A DNA stretch of 64,000 nt. Origin: Bacteroidales bacterium (GTDB lineage: Bacteria; Bacteroidota; Bacteroidia; Bacteroidales; UBA12077). The notes under the pieces are model-generated. The model saw only the letters and a program-made list of their open reading frames with translations, did no database searches and had not been told where the DNA came from. Of this stretch, positions 52,997 to 60,115 are shown in pieces. Within the stretch, counting starts at the first letter, position 1. The number at the start of each line of letters is the position of its first letter. A program made the position numbers and the translations under genes. The stretch spans positions 1 to 64,000 of the forward strand of contig DAOWGM010000077.1 in the NCBI GenBank assembly GCA_030637515.1, in the 5' to 3' direction.

Positions 52997-53401
52997 CTAA
53001 CGGAAACTTTTAATCCAATTCAAAGCTTCTTCTTCATTTTTGAATAGTTTCATGGGTGCTCCATACTTATTAATTACTTTTAATATCATATTCAAATAAT
53101 ACTGTTTAAATACACCACCATCAAAAATTACAGCAATTTGTTTTAATCCTAATTTAACAGCTACTGGCAAACATTCGCCTACAAGCCATTTTCTGTTTTC
53201 AGGAGATACTACTCCCTGATTTCGCGTATCTGTCATAACACTTTCAACTTTTTGTTTTTCTTTTGAATAATCTATAAGTGTTAGAAATGCTTTTTGATAA
53301 GCTTCAAATGTGGGCTTTTTCTTCCAGATTATTTTTCCCAATCTTAAAGCAGTTTCATACGAAACTTCGGCAAACTCGTTATCATCTAATATTTTTTTCA
53401 T
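52997..53401 (-). CDS. STAS/SpoIIAA-like protein
   Basis: 134 residues: EVSYETALRLGKIIWKKKPT, FLTLIDYSKEKQKVESVMTD, the conserved TRNQGVVSPENRKWLVGE and AVIFDGGVFKQYYLNMILKV. This matches the small STAS/SpoIIAA-like proteins of Bacteroidota, of unknown partner and function. The C-terminus EEALNWIKSFR-stop recurs as an isolated fragment at 54139-54180, evidence of a past tandem duplication. Confidence 0.72.
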   Translation of the reverse strand: MKKILDDNEFAEVSYETALRLGKIIWKKKPTFEAYQKAFLTLIDYSKEKQKVESVMTDTRNQGVVSPENRKWLVGECLPVAVKLGLKQIAVIFDGGVFKQYYLNMILKVINKYGAPMKLFKNEEEALNWIKSFR

Positions 53402-53486
53402 AGTTTTAGAATAGTTTAATTTCGAAACAACAATAAAATTTTAAGGATACTGATCCTTTTTTCTATTTAAATTGAATTTATAAATA

Positions 53487-53600
53487 AACTGAATCTAATA
53501 ACAAATATACTCAGTCTCAGAACCAAAGTCAATTTTAGTTCTCGAACATCTATTCATAGTTAAACTAAATAAAAAAGCACAAGAGAAAAACACTTGTGCC
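53487..53600 (-). repeat. ~114-bp direct repeat, copy 1 (upstream of the STAS-like gene; includes terminator member 5)
   Basis: Matches 54182-54295 at roughly nine of ten positions by eye, including TTAGTTCTCGAACATCTATT and a GCACAAG...CTTGTGC hairpin (53576-53599) that serves as terminator of the gene ending at 53637. It is about 86 nt upstream of the STAS-like start. Confidence 0.85.
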
Positions 53601-53636
53601 AGTTGGCGATAGTTGTGTTTCAGTATGTCTTTATAA

Positions 53637-54077
53637 TTATTTCTTTTTTCCTTTATTCTTTTTTCCTTTCCCTTTTGATCCTTTGTTTTTGGTTATCTCT
53701 TTTAATTGATGAAACTCTGGTGAACCAGGCTTAATACCCAATTGTTTAGCAATAAATCCCCAGCCTTTTTCTTTATTTGTTTTGTATACTTCAACAACAT
53801 TATCGATTGGTTTTTGGCTTATTTTAGATAGTTCCAGGGCAAAATAAATTTCTGCCGGTTCCATTTTAACCGAAGTTCTTAAAAAATCAATCTTTTTTTC
53901 TTCAATATTAAAGGATACGGTTAAATCTGTTTTAAAAGATCCAAAATCCAGTTTGGCGCTGGTATTAATTTTGTTTAAATCAGCATCAAGTTCTACACTC
54001 CCGGTGTTAAACGGAAATTGTGCAAAAGAGATTAAGCTAATCGCTACTAAACTATAAACTAAAAGTACTTTTTTCAT
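53637..54077 (-). CDS. Secreted protein with Lys/Gly-rich basic tail, unknown function
   Basis: 146 residues. Signal peptide (1-19, SLISFAQ), then a beta-rich part (SVELDADLNKINTSAKLDFG; FKTDLTVSFNIEEKKIDFLR), an amphipathic helix region (MEPAEIYFALELSKISQKPI, IAKQLGIKPGSPEFHQLKEI) and a terminal repeat of KGKGKKNKG type. The basic tail may bind nucleic acid, lipopolysaccharide or polyanions. No known family recognised. Confidence 0.65.
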   Translation of the reverse strand: MKKVLLVYSLVAISLISFAQFPFNTGSVELDADLNKINTSAKLDFGSFKTDLTVSFNIEEKKIDFLRTSVKMEPAEIYFALELSKISQKPIDNVVEVYKTNKEKGWGFIAKQLGIKPGSPEFHQLKEITKNKGSKGKGKKNKGKKK

Positions 54078-54138
54078 TTTTTCTTAATTTAAGGTTAAAG
54101 TGCACATTTAATGAATATATGATGTAATTTGAACTTCA

Positions 54139-54180
54139 ATCTAACTAAAACTTTTAATCCAATTCAAGGCTTCTTCAAAT
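54139..54180 (-). pseudogene. Truncated relic of a STAS-like gene paralogue
   Basis: Leftward frame FEEALNWIKSFS-stop, nearly identical in DNA (54139-54176 against 52995-53031) to the last codons of the STAS-like gene at 52997. It is joined directly to copy 2 of the upstream-region repeat. The two halves of the original gene's surroundings are present and the gene body is missing, so this is an internally deleted duplicate. Confidence 0.75.
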
Positions 54181-54181
54181 G

Positions 54182-54295
54182 AACTGAATCTGATAACAAA
54201 GATACTCAGTCTCAAAACCAAAGTCAATTTTAGTTCTCGAACATCTATTCATAGTTTAACTAAATAAAAAAGCACAAGCGAAAACACCTGTGCTA
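54182..54295 (-). repeat. ~114-bp direct repeat, copy 2 (includes terminator member 6)
   Basis: Copy of 53487-53600 with about eight differences, including the hairpin AGCACAAGCG-AAAACAC-CTGTGCT. It sits immediately upstream (leftward) of the STAS-like relic, the same relation copy 1 has to the intact gene. Confidence 0.85.
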
Positions 54296-54340
54296 TTTCA
54301 TATAAGATTAGCGTAACGAATATGCTACATTTAATTGTAG

Positions 54341-54411
54341 TTAATCTTTATAAATAACTTGTCCTTTAGTTATCCATGAAATACCGAATGCAAGTAAAGC
54401 TCGAAAAAAAG
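54341..54411 (-). pseudogene. Relic of a membrane-protein C-terminus (copy B)
   Basis: The leftward frame KSFFRALLAFGISWITKGQV then IYKD-stop shares ALLAFGISW-x-TKG with copy A at 47555-47629; about 28 of 34 nucleotides match. No gene body remains. Confidence 0.4.
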
Positions 54412-54416
54412 ATTTA

Positions 54417-54481
54417 AAAGTACAAGCGAAAGACGCCTGCCTGCCGGTTTAACTGCCGAAGGAAGTCAGGCAGGCTTGCAC
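54417..54481 (-). repeat. Member 7 of the GCACAAG family with a nested CCTGCCTG hairpin
   Basis: GTACAAGCG at the left and GCTTGCAC at the right form outer arms. Inside, GCCTGCCTG and CAGGCAGGC form a 9-bp stem around a CTGCCGAAGG loop region. It lies 14 nt past the stop of the gene ending at 54496 and may be its terminator. It looks like another repeat inserted into the family element. Confidence 0.6.
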
Positions 54482-54495
54482 TAAGTTGAGGTCAT

Positions 54496-54870
54496 TCAAT
54501 TTATAAAACCAAAATATCCGAATATAATACCAATGGATATCATAAATAATCCCAAAATTCGAGAGCTTTTGTAAAATTTATTAAAATATGTAAGTGATTT
54601 AGGAATTATTACAACTACTAATCCTCCAATTAGAAATAACCAGCTAATAATGGTTATTAAGACTTCCCAACTTTTAATCCAAATGTTATGGTATTCTATT
54701 AATATTATACCAATAATTATTCCTACCGATCCTGCTACAAATGTTAATGCAGGTGATTTATCAAAATCTTTAACTATATCGCTGAAGTTAATTGTGCCAA
54801 TTAATACTCCTATACCTGATGAAATATAGATAACAGAAATGGTTTTTGCTACTAATGATGATAATTCCAT
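54496..54870 (-). CDS. Small four-helix membrane protein, unknown function
   Basis: 124 residues, four transmembrane helices (~8-30, 41-60, 69-90, 104-122), e.g. IYISSGIGVLIGTINFSDIV and VLITIISWLFLIGGLVVVII. No conserved charged or catalytic motif. The helix pattern resembles small DUF-type inner-membrane proteins. Not related by eye to the ALLAFGISW relics nearby. Confidence 0.65.
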   Translation of the reverse strand: MELSSLVAKTISVIYISSGIGVLIGTINFSDIVKDFDKSPALTFVAGSVGIIIGIILIEYHNIWIKSWEVLITIISWLFLIGGLVVVIIPKSLTYFNKFYKSSRILGLFMISIGIIFGYFGFIN

Positions 54871-54936
54871 ATAGATACTCCTCCTATTAATTTAACAAAT
54901 TGAAGATACAAAATTATTACACAGCAGCAAAAAGTA

Positions 54937-54995
54937 AAAAGCACGGACAATAATTGTAAAAAATAAGCATAGACGAAACGCTTGCGCCAATTGGG
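54937..54995. repeat. Member 8 of the GCACAAG family, degenerate
   Basis: AAAAAGCACGGAC and, 25 nt later, AATAAGCATAGACG-AAA-CGCTTGCGCC followed by AATTGGGG. The AATTGGGG flank recurs next to member 9 (55986-55994), which extends the family consensus beyond the hairpin. Confidence 0.5.
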
Positions 54996-55113
54996 GTAAG
55001 TTAAAATACACTAAAATGTGTGCTTCAGGCTTGAAAACTGTACCTTTGGATTAATGGATAAGGTGATTAAGAATTAAGAAAGATTAAAAGTAGAAACTAA
55101 ATAACATTGAGCC

Positions 55114-55893
55114 TTGACTAGACTTTCAACAACAAAGAAACATTCTGGTGAAAGCATCAAAAAAGAATTTACATTCCGTTTTTATGCTGAGCTAAATGAT
55201 TTCTTGCCTCTTAAGCGGAAACAAAAGGCATTTGTACAATCTTTCAAAACTCCTATTACAGTTCGTGAGTGCATTGAATCTCTCGGTATACCACTATCGG
55301 AGGTGGATATGATACTGGTTAATGAAACATCGGTCGATTTGAATCACAAGCTTAAAGAATATGATTATATCTCTGTTTTTCCGGTTTTTGAAAGCTTTGA
55401 TGTTTCGGCAATAACAAAAATTAGGAAAACAGCATTGCGTACCAGCCTTTTTGTTGTGGATGCCCATTTGGGTAAACTGGCAAAGTACCTGAGAATGCTT
55501 GGATTCGACACTCTTTACAGATCGGACATAGACGATAGTGAAATTATTTCTGTTGCCAGAAAGGAAAAACGGATTATTCTAACTCGCGATAAACTATTAT
55601 TGAAATCGAAGGAGGTTAGGCATGGTTATTTCGTAAGATCTATTGAAAAGCATGAACAACTAAGAGAGGTTGTAAAAAAGTTTGACCTTAACAGCCAATT
55701 CAAATCCTTTACACGCTGCATGACATGTAACACAATTTTTATTAAAGCAGATAAAGAGGAAATCCAGAATAAAGTAGACAAAGACATTTTCAAAATCTTC
55801 AATGAGTTTTTTTATTGCAAACAATGTGATAAGGTATTTTGGAAAGGATCACATTTTAAGCGGATGGAAGCGTATATCAGGGAATTAATCTAA
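55114..55893 (+). CDS. Mut7-C RNase-domain protein with N-terminal ubiquitin-like domain
   Basis: 259 residues. An N-terminal beta-grasp (ThiS/MoaD-like, residues ~18-90: FTFRFYAELNDFLPLKRKQK, ITVRECIESLGIPLSEVDMI). Then the PIN-like Mut7-C domain (~112-255) with acidic residues in FVVDAHLGKLAKYLRMLGFD, SDIDDSEII and LTRDKLLL, and a zinc ribbon (CMTCNTIF, CKQCDKVF). It is a predicted RNA nuclease; the physiological role is unknown. The start must be the TTG at 55114 because an in-frame TGA lies three codons earlier and the next ATG is inside the domain. Confidence 0.88.
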   Translation: MTRLSTTKKHSGESIKKEFTFRFYAELNDFLPLKRKQKAFVQSFKTPITVRECIESLGIPLSEVDMILVNETSVDLNHKLKEYDYISVFPVFESFDVSAITKIRKTALRTSLFVVDAHLGKLAKYLRMLGFDTLYRSDIDDSEIISVARKEKRIILTRDKLLLKSKEVRHGYFVRSIEKHEQLREVVKKFDLNSQFKSFTRCMTCNTIFIKADKEEIQNKVDKDIFKIFNEFFYCKQCDKVFWKGSHFKRMEAYIRELI

Positions 55894-55964
55894 TCAATTT
55901 TTACAAATGTGATTTTACGTAATACGTACAACTATTAATTGTTAAATTAAGACTCCTTTATTTA

Positions 55965-56000
55965 GCGTAGCTGAGACGTTTGCACTAATTGGGGTGCTTT
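55965..56000 (-). repeat. Member 9 of the GCACAAG family, degenerate
   Basis: AGCGTAGCTGAGACGTTTGC, then ACTAATTGGGGTGCTTTT, just past the stop at 56003. It retains the right arm and the AATTGGGG flank of member 8. Weak as a terminator. Confidence 0.4.
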
Positions 56001-56002
56001 TA

Positions 56003-57325
56003 TCAAATATCTTGGTTACCAAAACTATAACCTTCTTCTTTTAGTTTTTTTAAAAAAGAAAATCTTAATCGTTCTGCAAAATTACTGTCCAATGGAAGTA
56101 TTCCTTTCTTATTATTTTTAAGTGCATCTATTGCTTGTATAGAGCCTTTTAACATCATTAAAATGGTGGGTTCAATAAATTTATTAGGTATACCTTTATT
56201 TATTCCATCGAAGTTAATAGGAAATCCCCCATTTAGAAAATTTATTTTTTTCCCTAAAATATTAAATATTAATGTGCTGTGTATTTCCTTAACATTTAGC
56301 TTACTTTTCTCGAAAACTATATCATCAACGTCGCTGGAATCTGCAAGTTCAATAAATTCTTGTCTTGACAATTCACTAGCTCCAGATGAAGCACTTACTA
56401 AAATTGCATTGTCTTCCAAATAAACAGCATCTCCAATTTTGAAAGATGACTTTCCAGTACATCCTATCACAAGATTAAATTTGGTTTTAAAGTCATTCTT
56501 ATCCCATATCTTAAACTGTACATTAATAGCTTTTTTTAAATTTTTCGGATTAATGTCAAATACATAAGTGTTTTCAGTACGTATACCTATAGATTCATTA
56601 ATAAATCGTGCTACATTTCTTCCAATCGCTCCATAACCTAAAATAAGGCAATTCCATGATTGAAAATCTCCTTTTATTTTTTTCAGGGCATTTCTTAAGG
56701 AAGAATTAATTGCAATGCCTACAAATGGAGCTTCTAATTCAATTTTAGGCTTTGATTGCGCTACATTAATTATTGGTATTTCTGTAGAAAGTAATTTTAG
56801 AGTTGAGTTTTCTTCGATTTTGAATATTCCACGACTCGTTTGTTCAACTATGCAAATGTTAAGTAGTTTTTCTTTAAAAGTAGCAATTGTTTCTAAGAAG
56901 TATGCCCCATCATCGAGTACTAAAAGCTTATTCGGTTTCATTTCCAACAGTTCGATATAAAGCTCTTGGATTCTTGTTCTCTGGTAAGTTGCATATGGTT
57001 TGGTAACATCATACTTATGTATAAAGAAGTTTTCTATGGGGATGCTTTTTAGTGATTTACGGACATAATCTGATGAAGTGTAAGGAATATCTAACCAATA
57101 GATATCTTTATATTCGACCCCCAATGCATTTAAACTTTCTACTAATGGTAGTTGATTTGAGAATTGATGTTGAATAAGCAGTACTGTGACTCCTTTTAAT
57201 GCCGAAGTATGTTCATTTTCTGCCAACAATTCTTTTACCATAGGCATATCATCCGAATCTCGACTCTTCTCAGAAATAAAATCAAATTCGGTTTCAGGCT
57301 CAAAGTGAATATTCTTTAATATCAT
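56003..57325 (-). CDS. Divergent S-adenosylhomocysteine-hydrolase-like NAD-binding protein
   Basis: About 440 residues. The order of landmarks follows AdoHcy hydrolase: LDDGAYFLETIATF (family LDDGGDL), VEQTSRGIFKIEE (family EETTTG), PIINVAQSKPKIE (family INVNDSVTKSK), the NAD fold CLILGYGAIGRNVARFINES with YVFDINPKNL, then GCTGKSSF and SASSGASELSRQEF, and NGGFPINFDG near the end. The Asp-Asn that follows the active-site Lys in true enzymes is not seen. So it is probably a homologue acting on a different substrate, or a sensor. The ATG at 57325 is chosen over a TTG nine codons upstream. It stands at the left border of the accessory region. Confidence 0.7.
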   Translation of the reverse strand: MILKNIHFEPETEFDFISEKSRDSDDMPMVKELLAENEHTSALKGVTVLLIQHQFSNQLPLVESLNALGVEYKDIYWLDIPYTSSDYVRKSLKSIPIENFFIHKYDVTKPYATYQRTRIQELYIELLEMKPNKLLVLDDGAYFLETIATFKEKLLNICIVEQTSRGIFKIEENSTLKLLSTEIPIINVAQSKPKIELEAPFVGIAINSSLRNALKKIKGDFQSWNCLILGYGAIGRNVARFINESIGIRTENTYVFDINPKNLKKAINVQFKIWDKNDFKTKFNLVIGCTGKSSFKIGDAVYLEDNAILVSASSGASELSRQEFIELADSSDVDDIVFEKSKLNVKEIHSTLIFNILGKKINFLNGGFPINFDGINKGIPNKFIEPTILMMLKGSIQAIDALKNNKKGILPLDSNFAERLRFSFLKKLKEEGYSFGNQDI

Positions 57326-57388
57326 AATACCATTTTGATTTTCATTATACAAGCTTTCCTTTTATACTATTGCACCGCGCTCGTAGGT

Positions 57389-57580
57389 TTATAACTTAAA
57401 TTCATTTACTGAAGATATTACAATAGTTTTACCCGTAAAATCAGGATGCTTTTCTTTAATTAAATTGTGGGCCGATTCTTTTTTAGTTTCCTCAGTAATT
57501 TTGGCATTAGGCATACTAAAATCGATACATTGAGTTTTAACATTAACATTGTAATGTACTCTGAAATTACTATTTGCCAT
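57389..57580 (-). CDS. Small conserved protein, paralogue of the one at 51166
   Basis: 63 residues: FRVHYNVNVKTQCIDFSMPN, TEETKKESAHNLIKEKHPDF, KTIVISSVNEFKL. Same length and strand as 51166-51357, about two thirds identical by eye. It lies between the SAHH-like gene and the nuclease gene. No domain recognised; the paralogous pair brackets the repeat-rich block. Confidence 0.7.
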   Translation of the reverse strand: MANSNFRVHYNVNVKTQCIDFSMPNAKITEETKKESAHNLIKEKHPDFTGKTIVISSVNEFKL

Positions 57581-57603
57581 AATCTTAGTATTTATATTTA
57601 ATG

Positions 57604-58131
57604 TTATCCAATAAATTCAATAAAAACATTAAAATCTTCCCTCATCTTCTTTATTATTGATGATTCTGTTTTCTCTTTAATTGAATTTTCTATCCTTTTA
57701 TCTTCACTTTCATCGTGAAATAAATAATAGACATAATCAAAATCTTCACATAAAGTATGCATTATAGATTGACCAATACCTTGCTTTACAGTTGAACCAT
57801 TTGGACTCTGCTTATATTCTATAGCAATTAAGTAAGGTGCAGTAATAATAAAATCAGGATAATTCCTTGATCCAAATGACGTTTTTCTTTGCTTACCATA
57901 TTGTCCTTCCTGACCTTCCCAATAAAATGCTTTATTTGCTTTTGCTTCAAAATCGGTAATTCCAGTTTTCTCATAATATTTTTCTAAATATCGAATTATT
58001 AAAGGTCGAATTTCCGCTTGAATTTGAGTTTCAGTTTTATCGAATGTTCTTTTTCTAAATTGTGGGCTTTCAATAATAGATTTATGAAGTCCTTCAATAA
58101 AATCAATAACTTGTTGTGTTTTTCTTTTCAT
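57604..58131 (-). CDS. Small PD-(D/E)XK-type nuclease
   Basis: 175 residues. The core shows YPDFIITAPYLIAIEYKQSP, i.e. the D at the end of one strand and E-x-K on the next, typical of PD-(D/E)XK nucleases. It is preceded by helices (QIQAEIRPLIIRYLEKYYEK) and followed by GQSIMHTLCEDFDYVYYLFH with the extra-fold Q helix. No specificity or partner domain. Standalone in an accessory region next to Gabija-like genes; a role in defence or DNA repair is possible but not shown. Confidence 0.7.
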   Translation of the reverse strand: MKRKTQQVIDFIEGLHKSIIESPQFRKRTFDKTETQIQAEIRPLIIRYLEKYYEKTGITDFEAKANKAFYWEGQEGQYGKQRKTSFGSRNYPDFIITAPYLIAIEYKQSPNGSTVKQGIGQSIMHTLCEDFDYVYYLFHDESEDKRIENSIKEKTESSIIKKMREDFNVFIEFIG

Positions 58132-58200
58132 TATATCATATGTTATGGATCAATAATTCAATTTTGCTTATTTCACGAATTACAAATCCGCGAGCTGGGA

Positions 58201-58398
58201 TTAGTTACAATTACAATACGATCTATCTACATAAGTTTTATTTCCGTTGCTATTTATATAATAGCAACCACCTTGAGGACCTTCAAATAATTCGTTACCG
58301 TTGTAGTAACAAGTATCTTCTTCAGTACAAGAATTGATAGATACACTTGTTAATAATAACAAGGAAATAAATGAAATTATATATAGAGTTTTTTTCAT
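58201..58398 (-). CDS. Small Cys-rich lipoprotein with GPQGGCYYINSNGNKTYV motif
   Basis: 65 residues from the ATG at 58398. Lipobox INSC, then CYYNGNELFEGPQGGCYYIN, then SNGNKTYVDRSYCNCN. The G-P-x-G-G-x-YYIN-x-x-GNKTYV segment resembles the short PBCV-type basic adaptor motif found at the ends of many proteins. An in-frame ATG at 58419 overlaps the stop of the preceding gene (ATGA), so coupled translation from there is an alternative. Function unknown. Confidence 0.65.
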   Translation of the reverse strand: MKKTLYIISFISLLLLTSVSINSCTEEDTCYYNGNELFEGPQGGCYYINSNGNKTYVDRSYCNCN

Positions 58399-58415
58399 AG
58401 TTTGGTTATTATTTT

Positions 58416-59711
58416 TCATTCATCAAAAATCGGAATTAATGTCATTTCAATTTCCGAAGGAATTCTAGCTGTTTCAGTAGTATAAGTATCCTTAAATTTA
58501 AATACTCCAACTTGCACGGTTATATCTCTTCCTGAAAAATCACTTTCATTCCAAAAGCTCATATAAAGGTTCCCATTATTAGGAGTATTTTTCATCTCTA
58601 TTTTTGCATAATCTGATGTAACATTATTGCCTTCTTTGAAAGTGAAATAACTATAATTATTTGAATACATAAATGCATTTTTGTTATCCAAATCCAAGAA
58701 TTGGTAATTAATCGTTGCTGTTGTATTTATCATAGGTAGTTCAGTAATTAATCCTAATCCAAATGCAGCTATTGGATTTGGTGCAAAGCTTGACAATTCA
58801 CTTATACTTTCTGCTAATTGTTTCATTTCTTGAACACTCTCTTGATCTACTCCAAGCCAGTATATCCAGTATTGGGTGTCTTCTGGTATTTTTATATCTA
58901 CGAATGCTTTATTTACATTATCTAAATTTGTTTGAGAATATACACGAAACTTTCTATTAATTAATTCTTGGTAAGTTGTATCCCTATTAGCCAAGATCTG
59001 AATATTTTGATAACTATAAAGAGTATCAATCTGTTCTTTTAATCTGACATTTGTGTTAAAATCATGCGTTTCCTGACTTTTAGGAATTCTTTTTATTGTC
59101 ATTTTGCAGTCTTTCATTATTAATGCAGTAGCAGAAACAGAAAAACAATAAATTGATTTTTTATTGACTTTTATTTTAATATCATTCTTTTCTCGAAAAT
59201 TATTTGCAGTATATTTAACTATATTCGGATATTCACTAATTTCTAAATTTAAATTGCCTCGTTTCTCGGTAATTTCAATATTAACTACAATTTCATCACC
59301 TGGAGCAAATGCATAATAATATATTTCATCTTCTAAAACTGGCGCATAAAAGTTAAGATCTGCAACAATAATCTCATCTGGTGTAAGGTTTTCAGAATGT
59401 GATTGTTCTATATTATTAGTTTGTTCAAACTCAAATTTTATTACTTTTTGTTGATCAGATATTATCTCAAGGATTTTATCTTCTTCAACAACCTTCCCGT
59501 TAATTAAGCTTTTCGCTTGGAAATAATGTTCACCTTCGGTTATTTCAAATTTGGAAGGTGTATTGGCTGTAGTTTTTCCAATCTCATCACCATCAACTAC
59601 TATCGTAGCATCATTATTAGTAATGATCAATATAGTTCCTTTGTTTTGTCCTTGAACAATGCCACTAAGTAAAAAGAAACTAATAAATAATATCTTCTTT
59701 AATTTTTTCAT
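58416..59711 (-). CDS. Exported PEGA-domain protein, unknown function
   Basis: 431 residues. Signal peptide (1-21, GIVQGQ); a PEGA-like beta domain (~24-95: ILIITNNDATIVVDGDEIGK, KFEITEGEHYFQAK); a second beta domain (~110-205, YYYAFAPGDEIVVNIEITEK); and a third beta-rich part with QYWIYWLGVDQESVQEMKQL and MSFWNESDFSGRDITVQVGV. Likely periplasmic or cell-surface. Its last 4 nt overlap a possible start of the small lipoprotein, so the two form an operon. No enzymatic motif seen. Confidence 0.7.
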   Translation of the reverse strand: MKKLKKILFISFFLLSGIVQGQNKGTILIITNNDATIVVDGDEIGKTTANTPSKFEITEGEHYFQAKSLINGKVVEEDKILEIISDQQKVIKFEFEQTNNIEQSHSENLTPDEIIVADLNFYAPVLEDEIYYYAFAPGDEIVVNIEITEKRGNLNLEISEYPNIVKYTANNFREKNDIKIKVNKKSIYCFSVSATALIMKDCKMTIKRIPKSQETHDFNTNVRLKEQIDTLYSYQNIQILANRDTTYQELINRKFRVYSQTNLDNVNKAFVDIKIPEDTQYWIYWLGVDQESVQEMKQLAESISELSSFAPNPIAAFGLGLITELPMINTTATINYQFLDLDNKNAFMYSNNYSYFTFKEGNNVTSDYAKIEMKNTPNNGNLYMSFWNESDFSGRDITVQVGVFKFKDTYTTETARIPSEIEMTLIPIFDE

Positions 59712-59763
59712 GATTATGATTTTTCTGTTTTGTTATAGTGTTCTGTTTTTATTTATTGAATAT

Positions 59764-59785
59764 GACGTAGCGATGACGCTACGTC
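59764..59785. repeat. Palindrome GACGTAGCG-ATGA-CGCTACGTC
   Basis: A 9-bp perfect GC-rich stem upstream of the PEGA gene (52 nt from its start), with no T run. Followed by GGGATATGATTACAAAT, similar to a repeat around 58180-58203. Possibly an operator or a dispersed palindromic repeat. Confidence 0.55.
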
Positions 59786-59853
59786 TAACAGGGATATGAT
59801 TACAAATTTCTACTATTCCATAAATAAAATCACCTATTTTCACTTTTCTAAGT

Positions 59854-60054
59854 TTAACTAATTCTAAAATGACTGAGCATTTTATTAACCATATATCCAA
59901 TATTCATATATTCATGAGTGCTGATTAATGTTTTGCAGGATGAACATCTCAAAAAAAACATTTTCCAGTTGGAATTTTCAGGTGTGTCTTCAACAACTTC
60001 AAAATTTGTACTTTCGCATTTAGGACATTTAGAATTACTGTAATTAGTTGACAT
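59854..60054 (-). CDS. Small zinc-ribbon protein
   Basis: 66 residues. Two CxxC knuckles, KCPKCEST and RCSSCKTL, 28 residues apart, with NWKMFFLRC between: a zinc-ribbon fold. No other domain. Positioned 62 nt downstream of the UvrD-like helicase gene on the same strand, so possibly co-transcribed with the Gabija-like pair. Function unknown. Confidence 0.7.
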   Translation of the reverse strand: MSTNYSNSKCPKCESTNFEVVEDTPENSNWKMFFLRCSSCKTLISTHEYMNIGYMVNKMLSHFRIS

Positions 60055-60115
60055 AGTTTTAGATTTTTAAGAGTTAATATAAGGTACAACGACATATACA
60101 TTGATTTGCAACTCA

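Noticed and set aside
53443-53462. AAGGAT-ACTG-ATCCTT hairpin with T run as a rightward terminator
   Set aside because: No rightward gene ends before it; it lies in the upstream region of the leftward STAS-like gene, so a terminator role is unsupported.
48565-56000. CRISPR-like array from regularly recurring repeats
   Set aside because: The repeats are irregularly spaced by whole genes, are palindromic terminators at gene ends, occur in both orientations, and no cas gene is present.
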